Under the pieces are notes generated by a model. That model was not told the DNA's origin. It worked only from the letters and a program-made list of their open reading frames with translations, and ran no database searches. Made by a program: the position numbers and the translations under genes. From positions 20,278 through 84,277 of the forward strand of contig CALKJW010000012.1 in assembly GCA_937995595.1 (NCBI GenBank): a stretch of 64,000 nucleotides of DNA, read 5' to 3'. Within the stretch, counting starts at the first letter, position 1. Each line of letters opens with the position of its first letter. This DNA comes from an uncultured Phycisphaerales bacterium (GTDB lineage: Bacteria; Planctomycetota; Phycisphaerae; Phycisphaerales; UBA1924). Below are positions 33,682 to 42,832 of the stretch, piece by piece.

Positions 33682-33883
33682 GGGGCCTCCGTACCGCGAA
33701 GCCCCGGTTCACACACCCAACGCACGGGGCGGTTGATGTGTCGGCCCGAACACCGGCCGCTCGTGATAAAGAGACAGTGAAGCCCAACCCCCGCGGGTTG
33801 TGCAAGTCCGGCCGTGGGTTGGGGATAACTCAGCGCCGCGACGGCCGCTGGCCCGTCCGGGCCGCCGCACGCTCTGCCGACAA

Positions 33884-33967
33884 TGCCCAGGAGAGGATTT
33901 GAACCTCCATGCCCTTGCGGGCGCTACCACCTCAAGGTAGTGCGTCTGCCAGTTTCGCCACCTGGGC
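33884..33967 (-). tRNA. tRNA-Leu (anticodon GAG)
   Basis: 84 bases on the minus strand. The acceptor stem GCCCAGG/CCTGGGC is perfect. The D arm has GGCGAAACTGGCAGACGC, typical of tRNA-Leu. The anticodon stem CTACC/GGTAG encloses TTGAGGT, giving anticodon GAG. A long variable arm (GCGCCCGCAAGGGC region) and the T arm GGTTCAAATCC follow. CCA is not encoded. The discriminator base is A, as for leucine. Confidence 0.95.
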
Positions 33968-34669
33968 GGTGGTCCCGGGGGGCGACCCCGGGAGGGCCGA
34001 ACTCTACGGCCCCCCGCGGCGGGCGTCTACGCGCCGGCACCCGGCCCTCGCTGCTGCGTCCCGAAGCCGGCAGTCCATCGGTTGCGACGCCGAACCCACC
34101 CACTCCGTGCGGCCCATCGCGACTCCGTGTTGGATTCGGATCAAACCATTGAGGCGCACGGGGACGCACGGAGGGCGAGTCGGGAACCCGACGTGCTAAG
34201 TCCTGAGTGCTGAGTCCCGCTCGCCTCCGACGCCTGCGCAGCATCGAGGGATCAGAAACACAGATGAAATCAGATGAGAGCCCAGATGAACCGGGCCCAA
34301 GTGCCTTGATCCTTCCGATCGGTCCTCCATCCGCGCCATCTGTGTTTCTGCCCTGAATGGCCCCGTCAAGCAATGCCTGTGCGCGGTCGCATGAGTCCGG
34401 TTGTGAGGGCGCCGTTCCGCTCCCTGACGGTCGCGGTCCGTTCGCCGCCGTTTCCCCCGTGCGCCTCGGCGCGGCTCCGTGTTTCAACTGCCCGCGAACT
34501 CGCGCAGAGCCGAACCGAACGCCCCTTCGCCGCGCACTGTTGTCAGAATTGCACGCGACCCGCCGTTCGGGCCGACGTTCCCCCTACCCCTTCGCGGCGC
34601 GGCCGTTTGTGCGTGCACGGGCCCCGTGCGGCTAGACAACCCCCCGGTCGGGGCTGAGAATCACCGCCG
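33968..34669. other. Intergenic stretch of about 700 bases
   Basis: No gene seen. It holds a hairpin CCCGGGG/CCCCGGG (33974-33992) and a TAGAGT-like box, both upstream of tRNA-Leu on the minus strand, and a 98-base hairpin element at 34253-34350. The track ORFs here (for example 34357-34635 and 33924-34487) have poor codon bias and no recognisable domains. Parts are clearly less GC-rich than the flanking genes. Confidence 0.6.
34253..34350. repeat. 98-base element with perfect 14-base inverted ends
   Basis: CAGAAACACAGATG at 34253-34266 and CATCTGTGTTTCTG at 34337-34350 are exact reverse complements around about 70 bases that repeat CAGATGA twice more. It is AT-richer than its surroundings. 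It belongs in style with the element at 17605-17719 but is a different sequence. A small non-autonomous element is likely. Confidence 0.65.
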
Positions 34670-36088
34670 ATGCGCCGCCACCCCATCCAAGCACTCGCGG
34701 CCCGCACCGCCCTGGCGGTTGGCGCGCTGCTGGCGCTCCGGGCGGGCGCGGCCGTCGCCTCGGACGAGCCTCCGCCGGCCCAACCGCCCGCCGCGCCCGC
34801 GCCGGCAACCGAATCGCCGATCGAGGATGAGGAACGCGAGGCGGTCGTCACGCTCCGCAGCGGCCAGCGCATCCAGGGCATCCTCGTCAAGGCCGACGGC
34901 CAGCACGTGGTGATCCGCGTCGCCGGGATCGAGGCCCCCTTCGCCGCGGCGGACGTCGAGCGCTACGAACTTCTCCCGCCGCTGATGGAGCGTTACCGCG
35001 ACCTGCGCAAGGCGGTCGGCGACGACCCCGACCAGATCCTCGCGCTGGCCCAGTGGCTGCGCGAGCGCGAGAAGTACGAACTGGCGCTGGCCGAGGTCGA
35101 ACGCGCCCTGTCGCACAACCCCGAGCACGGCCCCTGCCGCCGCCTGAAGCACGAACTGGAGCAGCAGATCCTGCTCAAGATGCGGGCCATCCGCCCCGCC
35201 ACGCCCAAGCCCGAGCGCGAGGGCGACGTGCCCGGCGGGGCCGAGGCCGGGCCGCGAAGGCCGCGCGCGACCGATGTGCCGCTGCTCAACGCCTCGCAGG
35301 TCGCGCTGATGAAGGTGTTCGAGGTCGATCTGGCCGAGAAGCCGCGGCTGGTGATCCCGCGCGAGGCCATCGACCGCCTGCTGGAGAAGCACGCCGGCCA
35401 CCCGCTGCTGCCCACGACCAAGGAGGGCCGCGACGCGCTGTACCGCAAGGACCCCGCGTTTGTGCTGGACCTGATCTTCCGCGTGCAGGCGCGCGAGCTG
35501 TACCCGCAGGTACAGGTGCTGGACATGCCCGGCGCGGTGCGCAAGTTCCGCGACGGCGTGCAGGCCACGTGGCTGCTCAACTCCTGCGCCACCATCACCT
35601 GCCACGGCGGGACCGACGCGGGCCGGTTCGTCCTGGCCACGCGCCGGCCCAACGCCGACCCGACCGTCTACACCAACCTGCTCATCCTGCAGCGGTTCCG
35701 CACCGCCGACGGCAAGCCGCTGATCGACTGGGAGCACCCCGAGCGCTCACCCCTGCTGCAACTCGGCCTGCCGCGGAAGGACGCGCAGATCCCCCACCCG
35801 CCGGCGCCGATGGGCGCGTCGGGTCGCGACGCGTGGAAGCCCGTCTTCCGCTCGACCGACGACCGCGTCTTCGAGCGGTCGGTGGACTGGATCCGCTCGA
35901 TGTACCGCCCTCGGCCGGAGTACCCGATCGAGTACGAGCCGATCAAGCCCTTTGTCGCTCCCCCGCCGCCGGCCGCCGCGCCGGCCCCGCAGTCCCCGCC
36001 CGTAAGCACCCCGCCCGATCCCGCCCCCGCCGGCCAGCAAGGCCAGCCCGAGCAATCGCCCGCTTCAACGGAACCGCCGCCGCGTTGA
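34670..36088 (+). CDS. Exported protein with possible CX4CH haem site
   Basis: 472 residues. A signal peptide ends near AAVAS. Then come a small beta domain (AVVTLRSGQRIQGILVKADG), a TPR-like helical pair (LAQWLREREKYELALAEVERAL ... NPEHGP), a long middle region, and a Pro/Ala/Gln-rich tail. Near residue 305 it has NSCATITCHGG. Planctomycete cytochrome-like domains normally have CxxCHG; here the cysteines are four apart (CX4CH), a spacing known from some multihaem cytochromes. Haem attachment is therefore possible but unproven. The alternative is a disulphide. No partner gene is obvious; the coiled-coil lipoprotein gene follows 190 bases later. Confidence 0.6.
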   Translation: MRRHPIQALAARTALAVGALLALRAGAAVASDEPPPAQPPAAPAPATESPIEDEEREAVVTLRSGQRIQGILVKADGQHVVIRVAGIEAPFAAADVERYELLPPLMERYRDLRKAVGDDPDQILALAQWLREREKYELALAEVERALSHNPEHGPCRRLKHELEQQILLKMRAIRPATPKPEREGDVPGGAEAGPRRPRATDVPLLNASQVALMKVFEVDLAEKPRLVIPREAIDRLLEKHAGHPLLPTTKEGRDALYRKDPAFVLDLIFRVQARELYPQVQVLDMPGAVRKFRDGVQATWLLNSCATITCHGGTDAGRFVLATRRPNADPTVYTNLLILQRFRTADGKPLIDWEHPERSPLLQLGLPRKDAQIPHPPAPMGASGRDAWKPVFRSTDDRVFERSVDWIRSMYRPRPEYPIEYEPIKPFVAPPPPAAAPAPQSPPVSTPPDPAPAGQQGQPEQSPASTEPPPR

Positions 36089-36278
36089 GTCCGCACCGAC
36101 AGGAGTTTTGCGGCCGGCCGGGGCGCGCGCTTCACGCGTCCCGGAATCCTGATAGAGTGTGTCTCCCCGCGGGCGGCCGTCGCCCCGACCATCGCCCGAA
36201 CGCTACGACCGGCGGGAACGCCGACTCCTCCGCGCCGCTCCCGTTGAGTGACCCCGACCCCGTAGAGCCGGAACGACC

Positions 36279-38480
36279 ATGAGCCGACAACCAAACGCCC
36301 GGATGCCCAAGGCCGCCTCGCTGCTCGCCGCGTGCGTGCTGGGCCTTTCGCTCGCTTCGTGCGACCGCGCCGACCCCGTGCAGGCGGAGATCGACCGCGT
36401 GAGCATCGGCCTGGACGCGATCAGCACGTCGGGCGGCACGCCGCTGCCGAGCGTCGAGCAGCGCCGGCGCGTGTACGAGTGGTCGATCAACCGGTTGACG
36501 GGGCGCTCGGGCCAGCGCAACGCGGTCGAATCGAACATCGCCGACCCCGAGCGCGAACTCAAGCCCCCGCACGCGGGCCGGCAGGCGACCAACGTCCCCG
36601 ACCCGGCGCCGACGAACCCGCCCGCGGTCGATTCGAAGAACCCCGGCCAGGCCGCCGCGGCGAACCTGCTGCTGGCACGCGGGCACGCGGGCCTTGCCGA
36701 GATCTCGGCGCAGGAGGCGTCGCGGCTGGAGGCGGTCGCGCTGGGGAAGATCCCCGCGGTGCGCGTGGCGCTGGACCAGTGGCTGTCGCTCAACGCCTCG
36801 GCCGAGGCGCTGGCGCTCTACGACCCGGCGCCGGAGATCGCGCGGATCGAGTCGCAGATCGCCGAGCGCCAGCGCATGGCCGACGAGCAGCGGGCCGCGA
36901 AGGACCGTCAACTCGCGGTGGTGCGCGGCATCGAGCAGCAGGCCGAGGAACTCACCGCGCGCGCCCGCGCGTTGCGCGAGCAGGAAGCGACGCTCCGCGC
37001 CTCGGCCGCGGGCCAGAGCGAGGTGCGCCGGCTGGAGATCCTGACCGACGCGGCGCGCGTTCGGCGCGAGGCCGACGACCTGGAGAAGCAGGCCGCCGAA
37101 CGGGTCGCGCAGGCCGCGCTCGAGAAGCCGCGCGCCGACGAGATGCAGGCCCGCATCGATGAGTACACCATGCAGGCGCAGCTGCTCGGGCAGGAACGCG
37201 AGAACGTCCGCAGGCGCGGGCAGGACCGCGCCGCGGCGGCGCAGGCCGCGCGCGACGAGGCCCGCAACGCCGCGGGCCGCATCGCCGCGGCGGTGAGCGA
37301 ACTCGAGACGGCGCGCAAGGAGGCCGACGCCCCGGCCGAGGCCGCGATCCGCGGGTACGCGCAGGCCGCTGGCGCGGCCCGCAAGGCCGTGCAGAACGGC
37401 CCGCGCGAGTCGCAGGCCATCGCGGCGGTGTCGGCGGGCAACTACCAGCACCTGCTGGGCGAGTCGCACCGCACGCAGGCCTTCGGCCGCGCGGCGGTGG
37501 CCGACATCCTCAGGGCCGTCGCCGAGGCGCGCCCGCCGCTGCCGCAGCGGGCCGAGTACGCGACCAAGGCCGCGGAGTTTGCGCGGCTCGCCGCCGAGTC
37601 GCTGGAAGCGGCCAAGGCGGCGTACGAGGACGCGCGCGGCTCGTACTCTCGCGGCAACGCGCAGAGCCTGGCCGACTCGATGGCCGCGCTGGCCGGCGAA
37701 CGCGCCGCGCCGCGCCCGCCCGATGACGCCGCGCCCGCCGACCCGCCCGCCGAAGAGCCGGCCGCCTCTTCGGGCAGCGCCGCCGCGCCCGCGGCCGCGG
37801 TGTCGGCCACGGGCGGGGGCGACGAGCGGGGCGTGCGGGCGGCGATCGACCGTCTGCTCGCGGCCAGCCGCGCCGTGGACACCGCGACGATCAAGGCGAT
37901 GATCCACCTCGACGACGCCGAGGCCCGCAAGGTGCTGGAGACGTTGATCGAGGTGAGCGAGGGCCCCGCGAAACTCAACGCCGCGGCTCAGGCGGCCTAC
38001 GGCAAGTCGCTGCGGGAACTCGTCGAGGCGAGCAGCGTCCCCTCGGTGCGCAACAGCCCGATGCTGGGCCAGTTGCTCCAGCAGACCGGCCAGATGAGCA
38101 TGCTGCCGGGCGATCTGGACTCGGTCTCCGCGGCGGACGCGGTCGTCCAGATGCAGGGCGAGGACCGCGCGACGGTCACCATGCCCGGCAGCGACGAAGA
38201 CGTGTCGGAGCCCGCGACCATGGTCTTCGTGCTCCGCGGCGGCGAGTGGAAGATCGACGCCGACTCGCTGCTGGGGCAGGTCGGCGGGGCGCAGGGGCTG
38301 GCCATGCTGGGGCAGATGGTGGGCCCGCTCAGGGCCATGGGCGGGGCGTTCACCACGGTGCACGGCAAACTCACCGCCGGGGAGTACGCCGACGCGGACC
38401 GGATGCTCATGGACCTGAACAAGGAACTCATGGGCGCGATGATGCGGTCGGGCGGGATGGGCGGGCCGGGCGGCGGCTGA
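36279..38480 (+). CDS. Large coiled-coil lipoprotein, unknown
   Basis: 733 residues. The export signal ends in LGLSLASC (Cys about 28), a lipobox. From about 185 to 340 it is a long alternating Ala/Glu/Arg coiled coil (RMADEQRAAKDRQLAVV, QAEELTARARALREQEATL, RREADDLEKQAAERVAQ). An Ala/Pro linker (about 480-510) leads to a globular C-terminal domain (ERGVRAAIDRLLAASRAVDT ... FVLRGGEWKIDADSLLGQ) that resembles NTF2-like or DUF4878-type modules. It ends in a Met/Gly tail. I do not recognise the full-length protein. An envelope scaffold or spacer is plausible. Confidence 0.65.
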   Translation: MSRQPNARMPKAASLLAACVLGLSLASCDRADPVQAEIDRVSIGLDAISTSGGTPLPSVEQRRRVYEWSINRLTGRSGQRNAVESNIADPERELKPPHAGRQATNVPDPAPTNPPAVDSKNPGQAAAANLLLARGHAGLAEISAQEASRLEAVALGKIPAVRVALDQWLSLNASAEALALYDPAPEIARIESQIAERQRMADEQRAAKDRQLAVVRGIEQQAEELTARARALREQEATLRASAAGQSEVRRLEILTDAARVRREADDLEKQAAERVAQAALEKPRADEMQARIDEYTMQAQLLGQERENVRRRGQDRAAAAQAARDEARNAAGRIAAAVSELETARKEADAPAEAAIRGYAQAAGAARKAVQNGPRESQAIAAVSAGNYQHLLGESHRTQAFGRAAVADILRAVAEARPPLPQRAEYATKAAEFARLAAESLEAAKAAYEDARGSYSRGNAQSLADSMAALAGERAAPRPPDDAAPADPPAEEPAASSGSAAAPAAAVSATGGGDERGVRAAIDRLLAASRAVDTATIKAMIHLDDAEARKVLETLIEVSEGPAKLNAAAQAAYGKSLRELVEASSVPSVRNSPMLGQLLQQTGQMSMLPGDLDSVSAADAVVQMQGEDRATVTMPGSDEDVSEPATMVFVLRGGEWKIDADSLLGQVGGAQGLAMLGQMVGPLRAMGGAFTTVHGKLTAGEYADADRMLMDLNKELMGAMMRSGGMGGPGGG

Positions 38481-38638
38481 TCCGGACCCGGGCGGGAAAG
38501 CCTCCGGTTGACCGGGGGCCGGCCAAGCGGCTACGTTCCTGCCCCGAAATGGTCGGTGCGGGGTGCGGGGGTCGGCGCGGAGGGCGCGCCGGGGTGAGCG
38601 AGTGGTTTAGGGCCTTGGCCCGGGAAGCACGCCAGCGC

Positions 38639-39718
38639 ATGATCACGAGCCGACGACCCAGCACGCTGTTCGCCCTGATGGTGTGCGCGGGCCTTTCGGC
38701 CGGCGCGGCGGCGCAGGCGCCGTGCAACATCCCCGACGACGTGGTCCGTTCGCGTGCGCTTTCGGAGACCGACCGGACGCTGATCCGCGACTGCGTGAAC
38801 AACAACCGCGCCGCGCTGGGCGCCGAGTACGAAGCGGTCCGGCGGGCGCGGGTGGCGATGCTGGCCCCGCTGCGCGTCTCGGGGGTGTCGATCGAGTTCC
38901 GCGCGGCGTACTCGGCCGAGGCCGAGCGTGCCCTGGCGCCGCTGGTTCGCAGCGAGCGCGACGACGTGGCCATCAACGCCCTGCGGATCGCGGGCGAACT
39001 GGGCACCGAGCAGGGCGCGCGGCTGTGCGCCGGCGCGCTGGCCGACAAGCGCCCGGGCGTGCGGATGATGGCCGCGGCGGGGCTGGCGCGGACGTTCGTC
39101 ATCCTGCAGACCGACGCGACCATGACCGCCCAGCAGATCGTGCGCGTGCTGGGCGACCTGGCGCAGGCCGTCCGCGCCGAGCAGGACCCGCTGGTGCTCG
39201 ACGGGCTGGCGATGACCTACGAGGCCGCGTTCGGCCTGCCGACCACGACCGCCGAACTGGCCCAGGCGCGGGGCCGCGCGCTGCTCGACGCGGCGACCGA
39301 GTACGGCAGGCGCGCCCGCGAGGGCAAACTCGGCCCCGAGGCCGTTCCCGCCATGCTCCGCATCAGCCTCGCGCTGCGCGAGCCGGTGCTGGGCACGCCG
39401 CCGCCGCCGGCCAACGTGCTGCGCGAGGTCACGGGCCTTGCGGGGGACTTCCTCGCGCACGTGCTGCGCCGCGTCACGTCGCGCGACGTCGGCGAGACCG
39501 AGCGCGCCCAACTGGGCGTCCTGGTCGCGCAGTCGGAGAACCTGGTCTCGTTCGCGGCCCGCGGCCTGAACGCCGCGTACGCCCCGCGCAATCTCAGCGA
39601 GATGGTCGCCTCGGGGCGCGACGCCGAGTTCGCCCGGCGCGTGCTGGAGGTCATCGGCGCCGAGGGCGAACTGACCAAGCAGCCATTCGGCCACCCGCGC
39701 GACCGCTTCGTCCGCTGA
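38639..39718 (+). CDS. Exported helical-repeat protein, unknown
   Basis: 359 residues from ATG 38639, with a signal peptide cut near AAAQA; a GTG at 38594 would add 15 residues before it. The body has HEAT-like helices (LVRSERDDVAINALRIAGEL, GALADKRPGVRMMAAAGLAR, LVLDGLAMTYEAAFGLP). Three cysteines lie near the mature N-terminus or repeat 1 (APCNIP, RDCVNN, RLCAGAL). Not a family I can name. It may be paired with the lipoprotein gene 158 bases upstream, as both are exported. Confidence 0.6.
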   Translation: MITSRRPSTLFALMVCAGLSAGAAAQAPCNIPDDVVRSRALSETDRTLIRDCVNNNRAALGAEYEAVRRARVAMLAPLRVSGVSIEFRAAYSAEAERALAPLVRSERDDVAINALRIAGELGTEQGARLCAGALADKRPGVRMMAAAGLARTFVILQTDATMTAQQIVRVLGDLAQAVRAEQDPLVLDGLAMTYEAAFGLPTTTAELAQARGRALLDAATEYGRRAREGKLGPEAVPAMLRISLALREPVLGTPPPPANVLREVTGLAGDFLAHVLRRVTSRDVGETERAQLGVLVAQSENLVSFAARGLNAAYAPRNLSEMVASGRDAEFARRVLEVIGAEGELTKQPFGHPRDRFVR

Positions 39719-39774
39719 GCACGACCCGCGTGCAATCCGCGCTCACCCGCCGCGACGGGCCCGCCGCCGCCCGG

Positions 39775-39780
39775 TACGCT
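39775..39780 (+). promoter_or_regulatory. TACGCT box before the oppA-like gene
   Basis: TACGCT ends 5 bases before ATG 39786. One of six identical boxes close to a start codon. Confidence 0.45.
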
Positions 39781-39785
39781 TGGGC

Positions 39786-41831
39786 ATGGGCCGCCTGTTC
39801 GTCCCCATCGCGCTGCTGGCCGCGGTGCTGTTCGCCGTGATCGCGGCGGACCGGCCGCTGCCCCGCGCCGACTTTGTCTTCATCAACCGCGGGGATATCT
39901 CGACGCTCGACATCCAGAAGGCCTCGTGGATGCAGGACCTCCGAGTGATCCGCCTGCTGTTCGAGGGGCTGGTCCGCAACGACGTGCTGGACCGCGACTA
40001 CACCATCCGCCCCGCCGCGGCCGAGCGGTGGGAGGTGTCGGAAGACGGGCTGGTGTACACGTTTCACCTGCGCGAGGGGGCTTGCTGGAACGTTCGCGGC
40101 GAGGCGGTGCCACTGACGGCGCACGACTTCGTGTTCTCGTGGCGGCGGGCGATTCTTCCCGACACGGGGTGCGACTACGCGGCGCAGTTCCACCTGATCC
40201 GCGGCGCGCGGGCCTTTGCGGACTGGCGCACGGCGCAGCTCGACGAGATCGAGCGCATGCCGGCGGGCGCTGCGCGGCGCGAGCGCGCCGCCGCGTTGTG
40301 GGCGCTGACGGAGCGCACCTTCGACGAAACGGTCGGCCTGCGCGCGGTGGACGAGCGGACGCTGCGCGTCGAACTCGAGCGCCCGACGCCGTACTTCCTC
40401 GACCTGTGCGCGTTCGCGGTCTTCTACCCGGTGTACCCGCCGCTGGTGCGGCAGTACGACCGGCCCGACCCCGCGACCGGCCGGCTCGACCAGCAGCAGG
40501 GCTGGACCATGGCGGGCGTGCTGGTGGGCAACGGCCCGTTCACGCTCGAATCGTGGCGCTTCAAGCGCGAGGTTCGGCTGGCCAAGAACCCGCTGTACTG
40601 GAACCGCGAGTCGATCAACATCGACACGATCTCGATCCCGAGCAACGAGGACGCCAACGCGCAGGTGCTGGCCTTCAACTCGGGCGGGGTGGACTGGGTC
40701 AGCGACGTGACGCCCCCCTACCGCCGCCACATCGTGGACCAGAAGAGGCGGTATTACGAGGAGCACGCGGCGCAGTACCGCGCGCTGGTCGCGCAGGGGC
40801 TGGACCCGATCGAGATCGACCGCCGCCTGCCCCCCGACCCGCGGAAGAACATCCACACCTTCCCCGCGTTCGGGACGTACTTCTACAACTTCAACTGCCT
40901 GCCCAAACTGGTCGACGGGCGCGACAACCCCTTCGCCGACCCGCGCGTGCGGCGCGCCTTTGCGCTGGCCGTCGACAAGCGCCGCATCGCCGAGCAGATC
41001 CGCGGCACGGGCGAACGCGTCGCCCGGACGCTGGTCCCGCTGGACTCGATCGCCGGGTACCCCTCGCCCGCCGGGCTGCCGTACGACCCGGCCGCGGCCC
41101 GCGCGCTGCTGGCCGAGGCCGGGTACCCGGGCGGGCGCGGGTTCATCACCGTCGAGATCCTGTTCAACAAGGACGCCGGGCACGACGTGATCGCGCAGGC
41201 CGTCGCCAAGGACTGGCAGGAGAACCTGGGCGTTCCCGTGGTGCTTGCGCAGAAGGAGGTCAAGGTCTTCCGCAACGACCTGAAGTCGCAGAACTTCATG
41301 GTGTCGCGCGCCGGCTGGTTCGGCGACTACGGCGACCCCACGACGTTCCTGGACCTGAACCGCTGCGACGACGGGAACAACGACCGCAAGTACTGCTCGG
41401 CGCGGTTCGAGGCGCTCATGGACCGTGCCGCGGAAGAGCCGGACCCGGCCCAGCGCCTGCGCATCCTGGCCGAGGCCGAACGGCTGATCGTCGAAGAGGA
41501 CCTGCCGCTGATCCCGCTGTTCCAGTACGTGCAGGTGTACCTGTTCGACCCGCACCGGGTCAGCGGGATCTCGTCGCACCCGCGCCAGCAGCAGGACCTG
41601 TTCCTGATCGACATTCTGGGTGACGGCAAGGGCGCGGAGACGCCGCGGGCTCTGCCGCCGGCGGCGCCGGCTGAGGTTCCGGCCGGGGCGCCGGAACTCG
41701 GCCATGGCGTGACGCGGCGGAGCGGTGAACTCGGAATCGGCGAAGCCGTGACCGCTGACCGTCGGGCTCGCTGCTCCCTGGATGTGCTGATGTGCCGCTC
41801 TGGCACGGGGGGCGCCGCATGCTCGGCCTGA
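39786..41831 (+). CDS. oppA: Oligopeptide-type ABC transporter substrate-binding protein (family 5)
   Basis: 681 residues. A membrane anchor or signal (LFVPIALLAAVLFAVIAAD) precedes the SBP family 5 fold: FINRGDISTLDIQKASW, AERWEVSEDGLVYTFHLREG, LTAHDFVFSWRRAI, VGNGPFTLESWRFK, NPFADPRVRRAFALAVDKRR and the C-terminal RAGWFGDYGDPTTFL. It binds peptides outside the membrane. The last 60 or so residues (after DLFLIDILGDG) are an odd Ala/Pro then Arg/Gly-rich tail. They overlap the start of the permease gene by 13 bases, which suggests that the original stop was lost. Start ATG 39786 follows a TACGCT box. Confidence 0.88.
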   Translation: MGRLFVPIALLAAVLFAVIAADRPLPRADFVFINRGDISTLDIQKASWMQDLRVIRLLFEGLVRNDVLDRDYTIRPAAAERWEVSEDGLVYTFHLREGACWNVRGEAVPLTAHDFVFSWRRAILPDTGCDYAAQFHLIRGARAFADWRTAQLDEIERMPAGAARRERAAALWALTERTFDETVGLRAVDERTLRVELERPTPYFLDLCAFAVFYPVYPPLVRQYDRPDPATGRLDQQQGWTMAGVLVGNGPFTLESWRFKREVRLAKNPLYWNRESINIDTISIPSNEDANAQVLAFNSGGVDWVSDVTPPYRRHIVDQKRRYYEEHAAQYRALVAQGLDPIEIDRRLPPDPRKNIHTFPAFGTYFYNFNCLPKLVDGRDNPFADPRVRRAFALAVDKRRIAEQIRGTGERVARTLVPLDSIAGYPSPAGLPYDPAAARALLAEAGYPGGRGFITVEILFNKDAGHDVIAQAVAKDWQENLGVPVVLAQKEVKVFRNDLKSQNFMVSRAGWFGDYGDPTTFLDLNRCDDGNNDRKYCSARFEALMDRAAEEPDPAQRLRILAEAERLIVEEDLPLIPLFQYVQVYLFDPHRVSGISSHPRQQQDLFLIDILGDGKGAETPRALPPAAPAEVPAGAPELGHGVTRRSGELGIGEAVTADRRARCSLDVLMCRSGTGGAACSA

Positions 41832-42823
41832 TCGCCCGTCGCCTGCTGCAACTGCCGCTGATCGTCGGCGTGATCTACACGCTGACGCTCACGCTGGCGT
41901 GGGCGGTGCCGGGCAACCCGGTCGAGAACGACGAAGGCCGTCGGCCCCCCGCTGCCGTGATCGAGGCGCTCAAGCGGCAGTACAACCTCGACTCGTTCTG
42001 GCGGTTCTACTTCTCGTACCTCGACAGCGCCACGGGCCTGCGCTGGGCGCGCGACACGGTTTCGGGCCGCGCCGCGCAGCGGGCCGCGGAGGCACGCGCG
42101 GCGGGCGAGGCCGCGCCGGTGCGGCGCGTGTTCGACTTCGGCCCCAGTCTGCAGTACGACGACTGGAGCGTGAACCAGATCATCGGCGACGCGCTGCCGG
42201 TGAGCGTCGCGCTGGGGGCGATGGCCATGCTCATCGCCGTGTTCGTCGGCGTGGGCGCGGGGATCGTGGGCGCGGTGCGCCCCAACTCCGCGGCGGACTT
42301 CGCCACGCTCACCGTCGCGCTGGTCGGCATCAGCCTTCCCAGTTTCGTCGTCGGCACCACGCTGCTGCTGGTGTTCAGCGTGTGGATCAAGGCCTTCCCC
42401 ATCGGCGGGTGGGGGCCGGGGCAGATGGTCCTGCCCGCGGTCACGCTCAGCCTGCCGTTCGCGGCGTACATCGCGCGCCTGACGCGCATGGGCATGCTCG
42501 AGCACCTCGGGGCCGACTTCATCCGCACCGCGCGGGCCAAGGGCGTGAGCGAGTCGCGCATCGTGCTCAAGCACGCGCTCAAGAACGCGTTCCTCCCCGT
42601 GCTGAGTTACCTCGGCCCCGCGACCGCCATGGCGATGACCGGGTCGTTCGTCGTCGAGCGCGTCTTCACCGTGCCCGGCATGGGCCAGCACTTCGTCAAC
42701 GGCGTGCTGAACAAGGACCTGTTCCTGATCATGGGCGTCGTGCTGGTCTACTCGACCATGCTCGTGCTGTTCAACCTCGCGGTGGACGTGATGTACCGCT
42801 GGATCGACCCGCGGATCGAGTGA
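41819..42823 (+). CDS. oppB: Oligopeptide-type ABC transporter permease (OppB family)
   Basis: 334 residues from ATG 41819; the ORF track start at 41792 is inside the upstream tail. Six membrane segments are seen (first LLQLPLIVGVIYTLTLTLAW). The EAA loop reads YIARLTRMGMLEHLGADFIRTARAKGVSE with the family's RTARAKG, and the end has GSFVVERVFTVPGMGQHF. An extra-cytoplasmic insert lies between helices 1 and 2 (about 45-125), as usual. No OppC, OppD or OppF gene follows: the next genes are on the other strand. The partner subunits must be elsewhere. Confidence 0.92.
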   Translation: MLGLIARRLLQLPLIVGVIYTLTLTLAWAVPGNPVENDEGRRPPAAVIEALKRQYNLDSFWRFYFSYLDSATGLRWARDTVSGRAAQRAAEARAAGEAAPVRRVFDFGPSLQYDDWSVNQIIGDALPVSVALGAMAMLIAVFVGVGAGIVGAVRPNSAADFATLTVALVGISLPSFVVGTTLLLVFSVWIKAFPIGGWGPGQMVLPAVTLSLPFAAYIARLTRMGMLEHLGADFIRTARAKGVSESRIVLKHALKNAFLPVLSYLGPATAMAMTGSFVVERVFTVPGMGQHFVNGVLNKDLFLIMGVVLVYSTMLVLFNLAVDVMYRWIDPRIE

Positions 42824-42832
42824 CGCCCGGCC

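Noticed and set aside
34357-34913. Small plus-strand ORFs upstream of the haem-motif protein
   Set aside because: No ribosome site, irregular codon use, and they lie in a repeat-bearing spacer.
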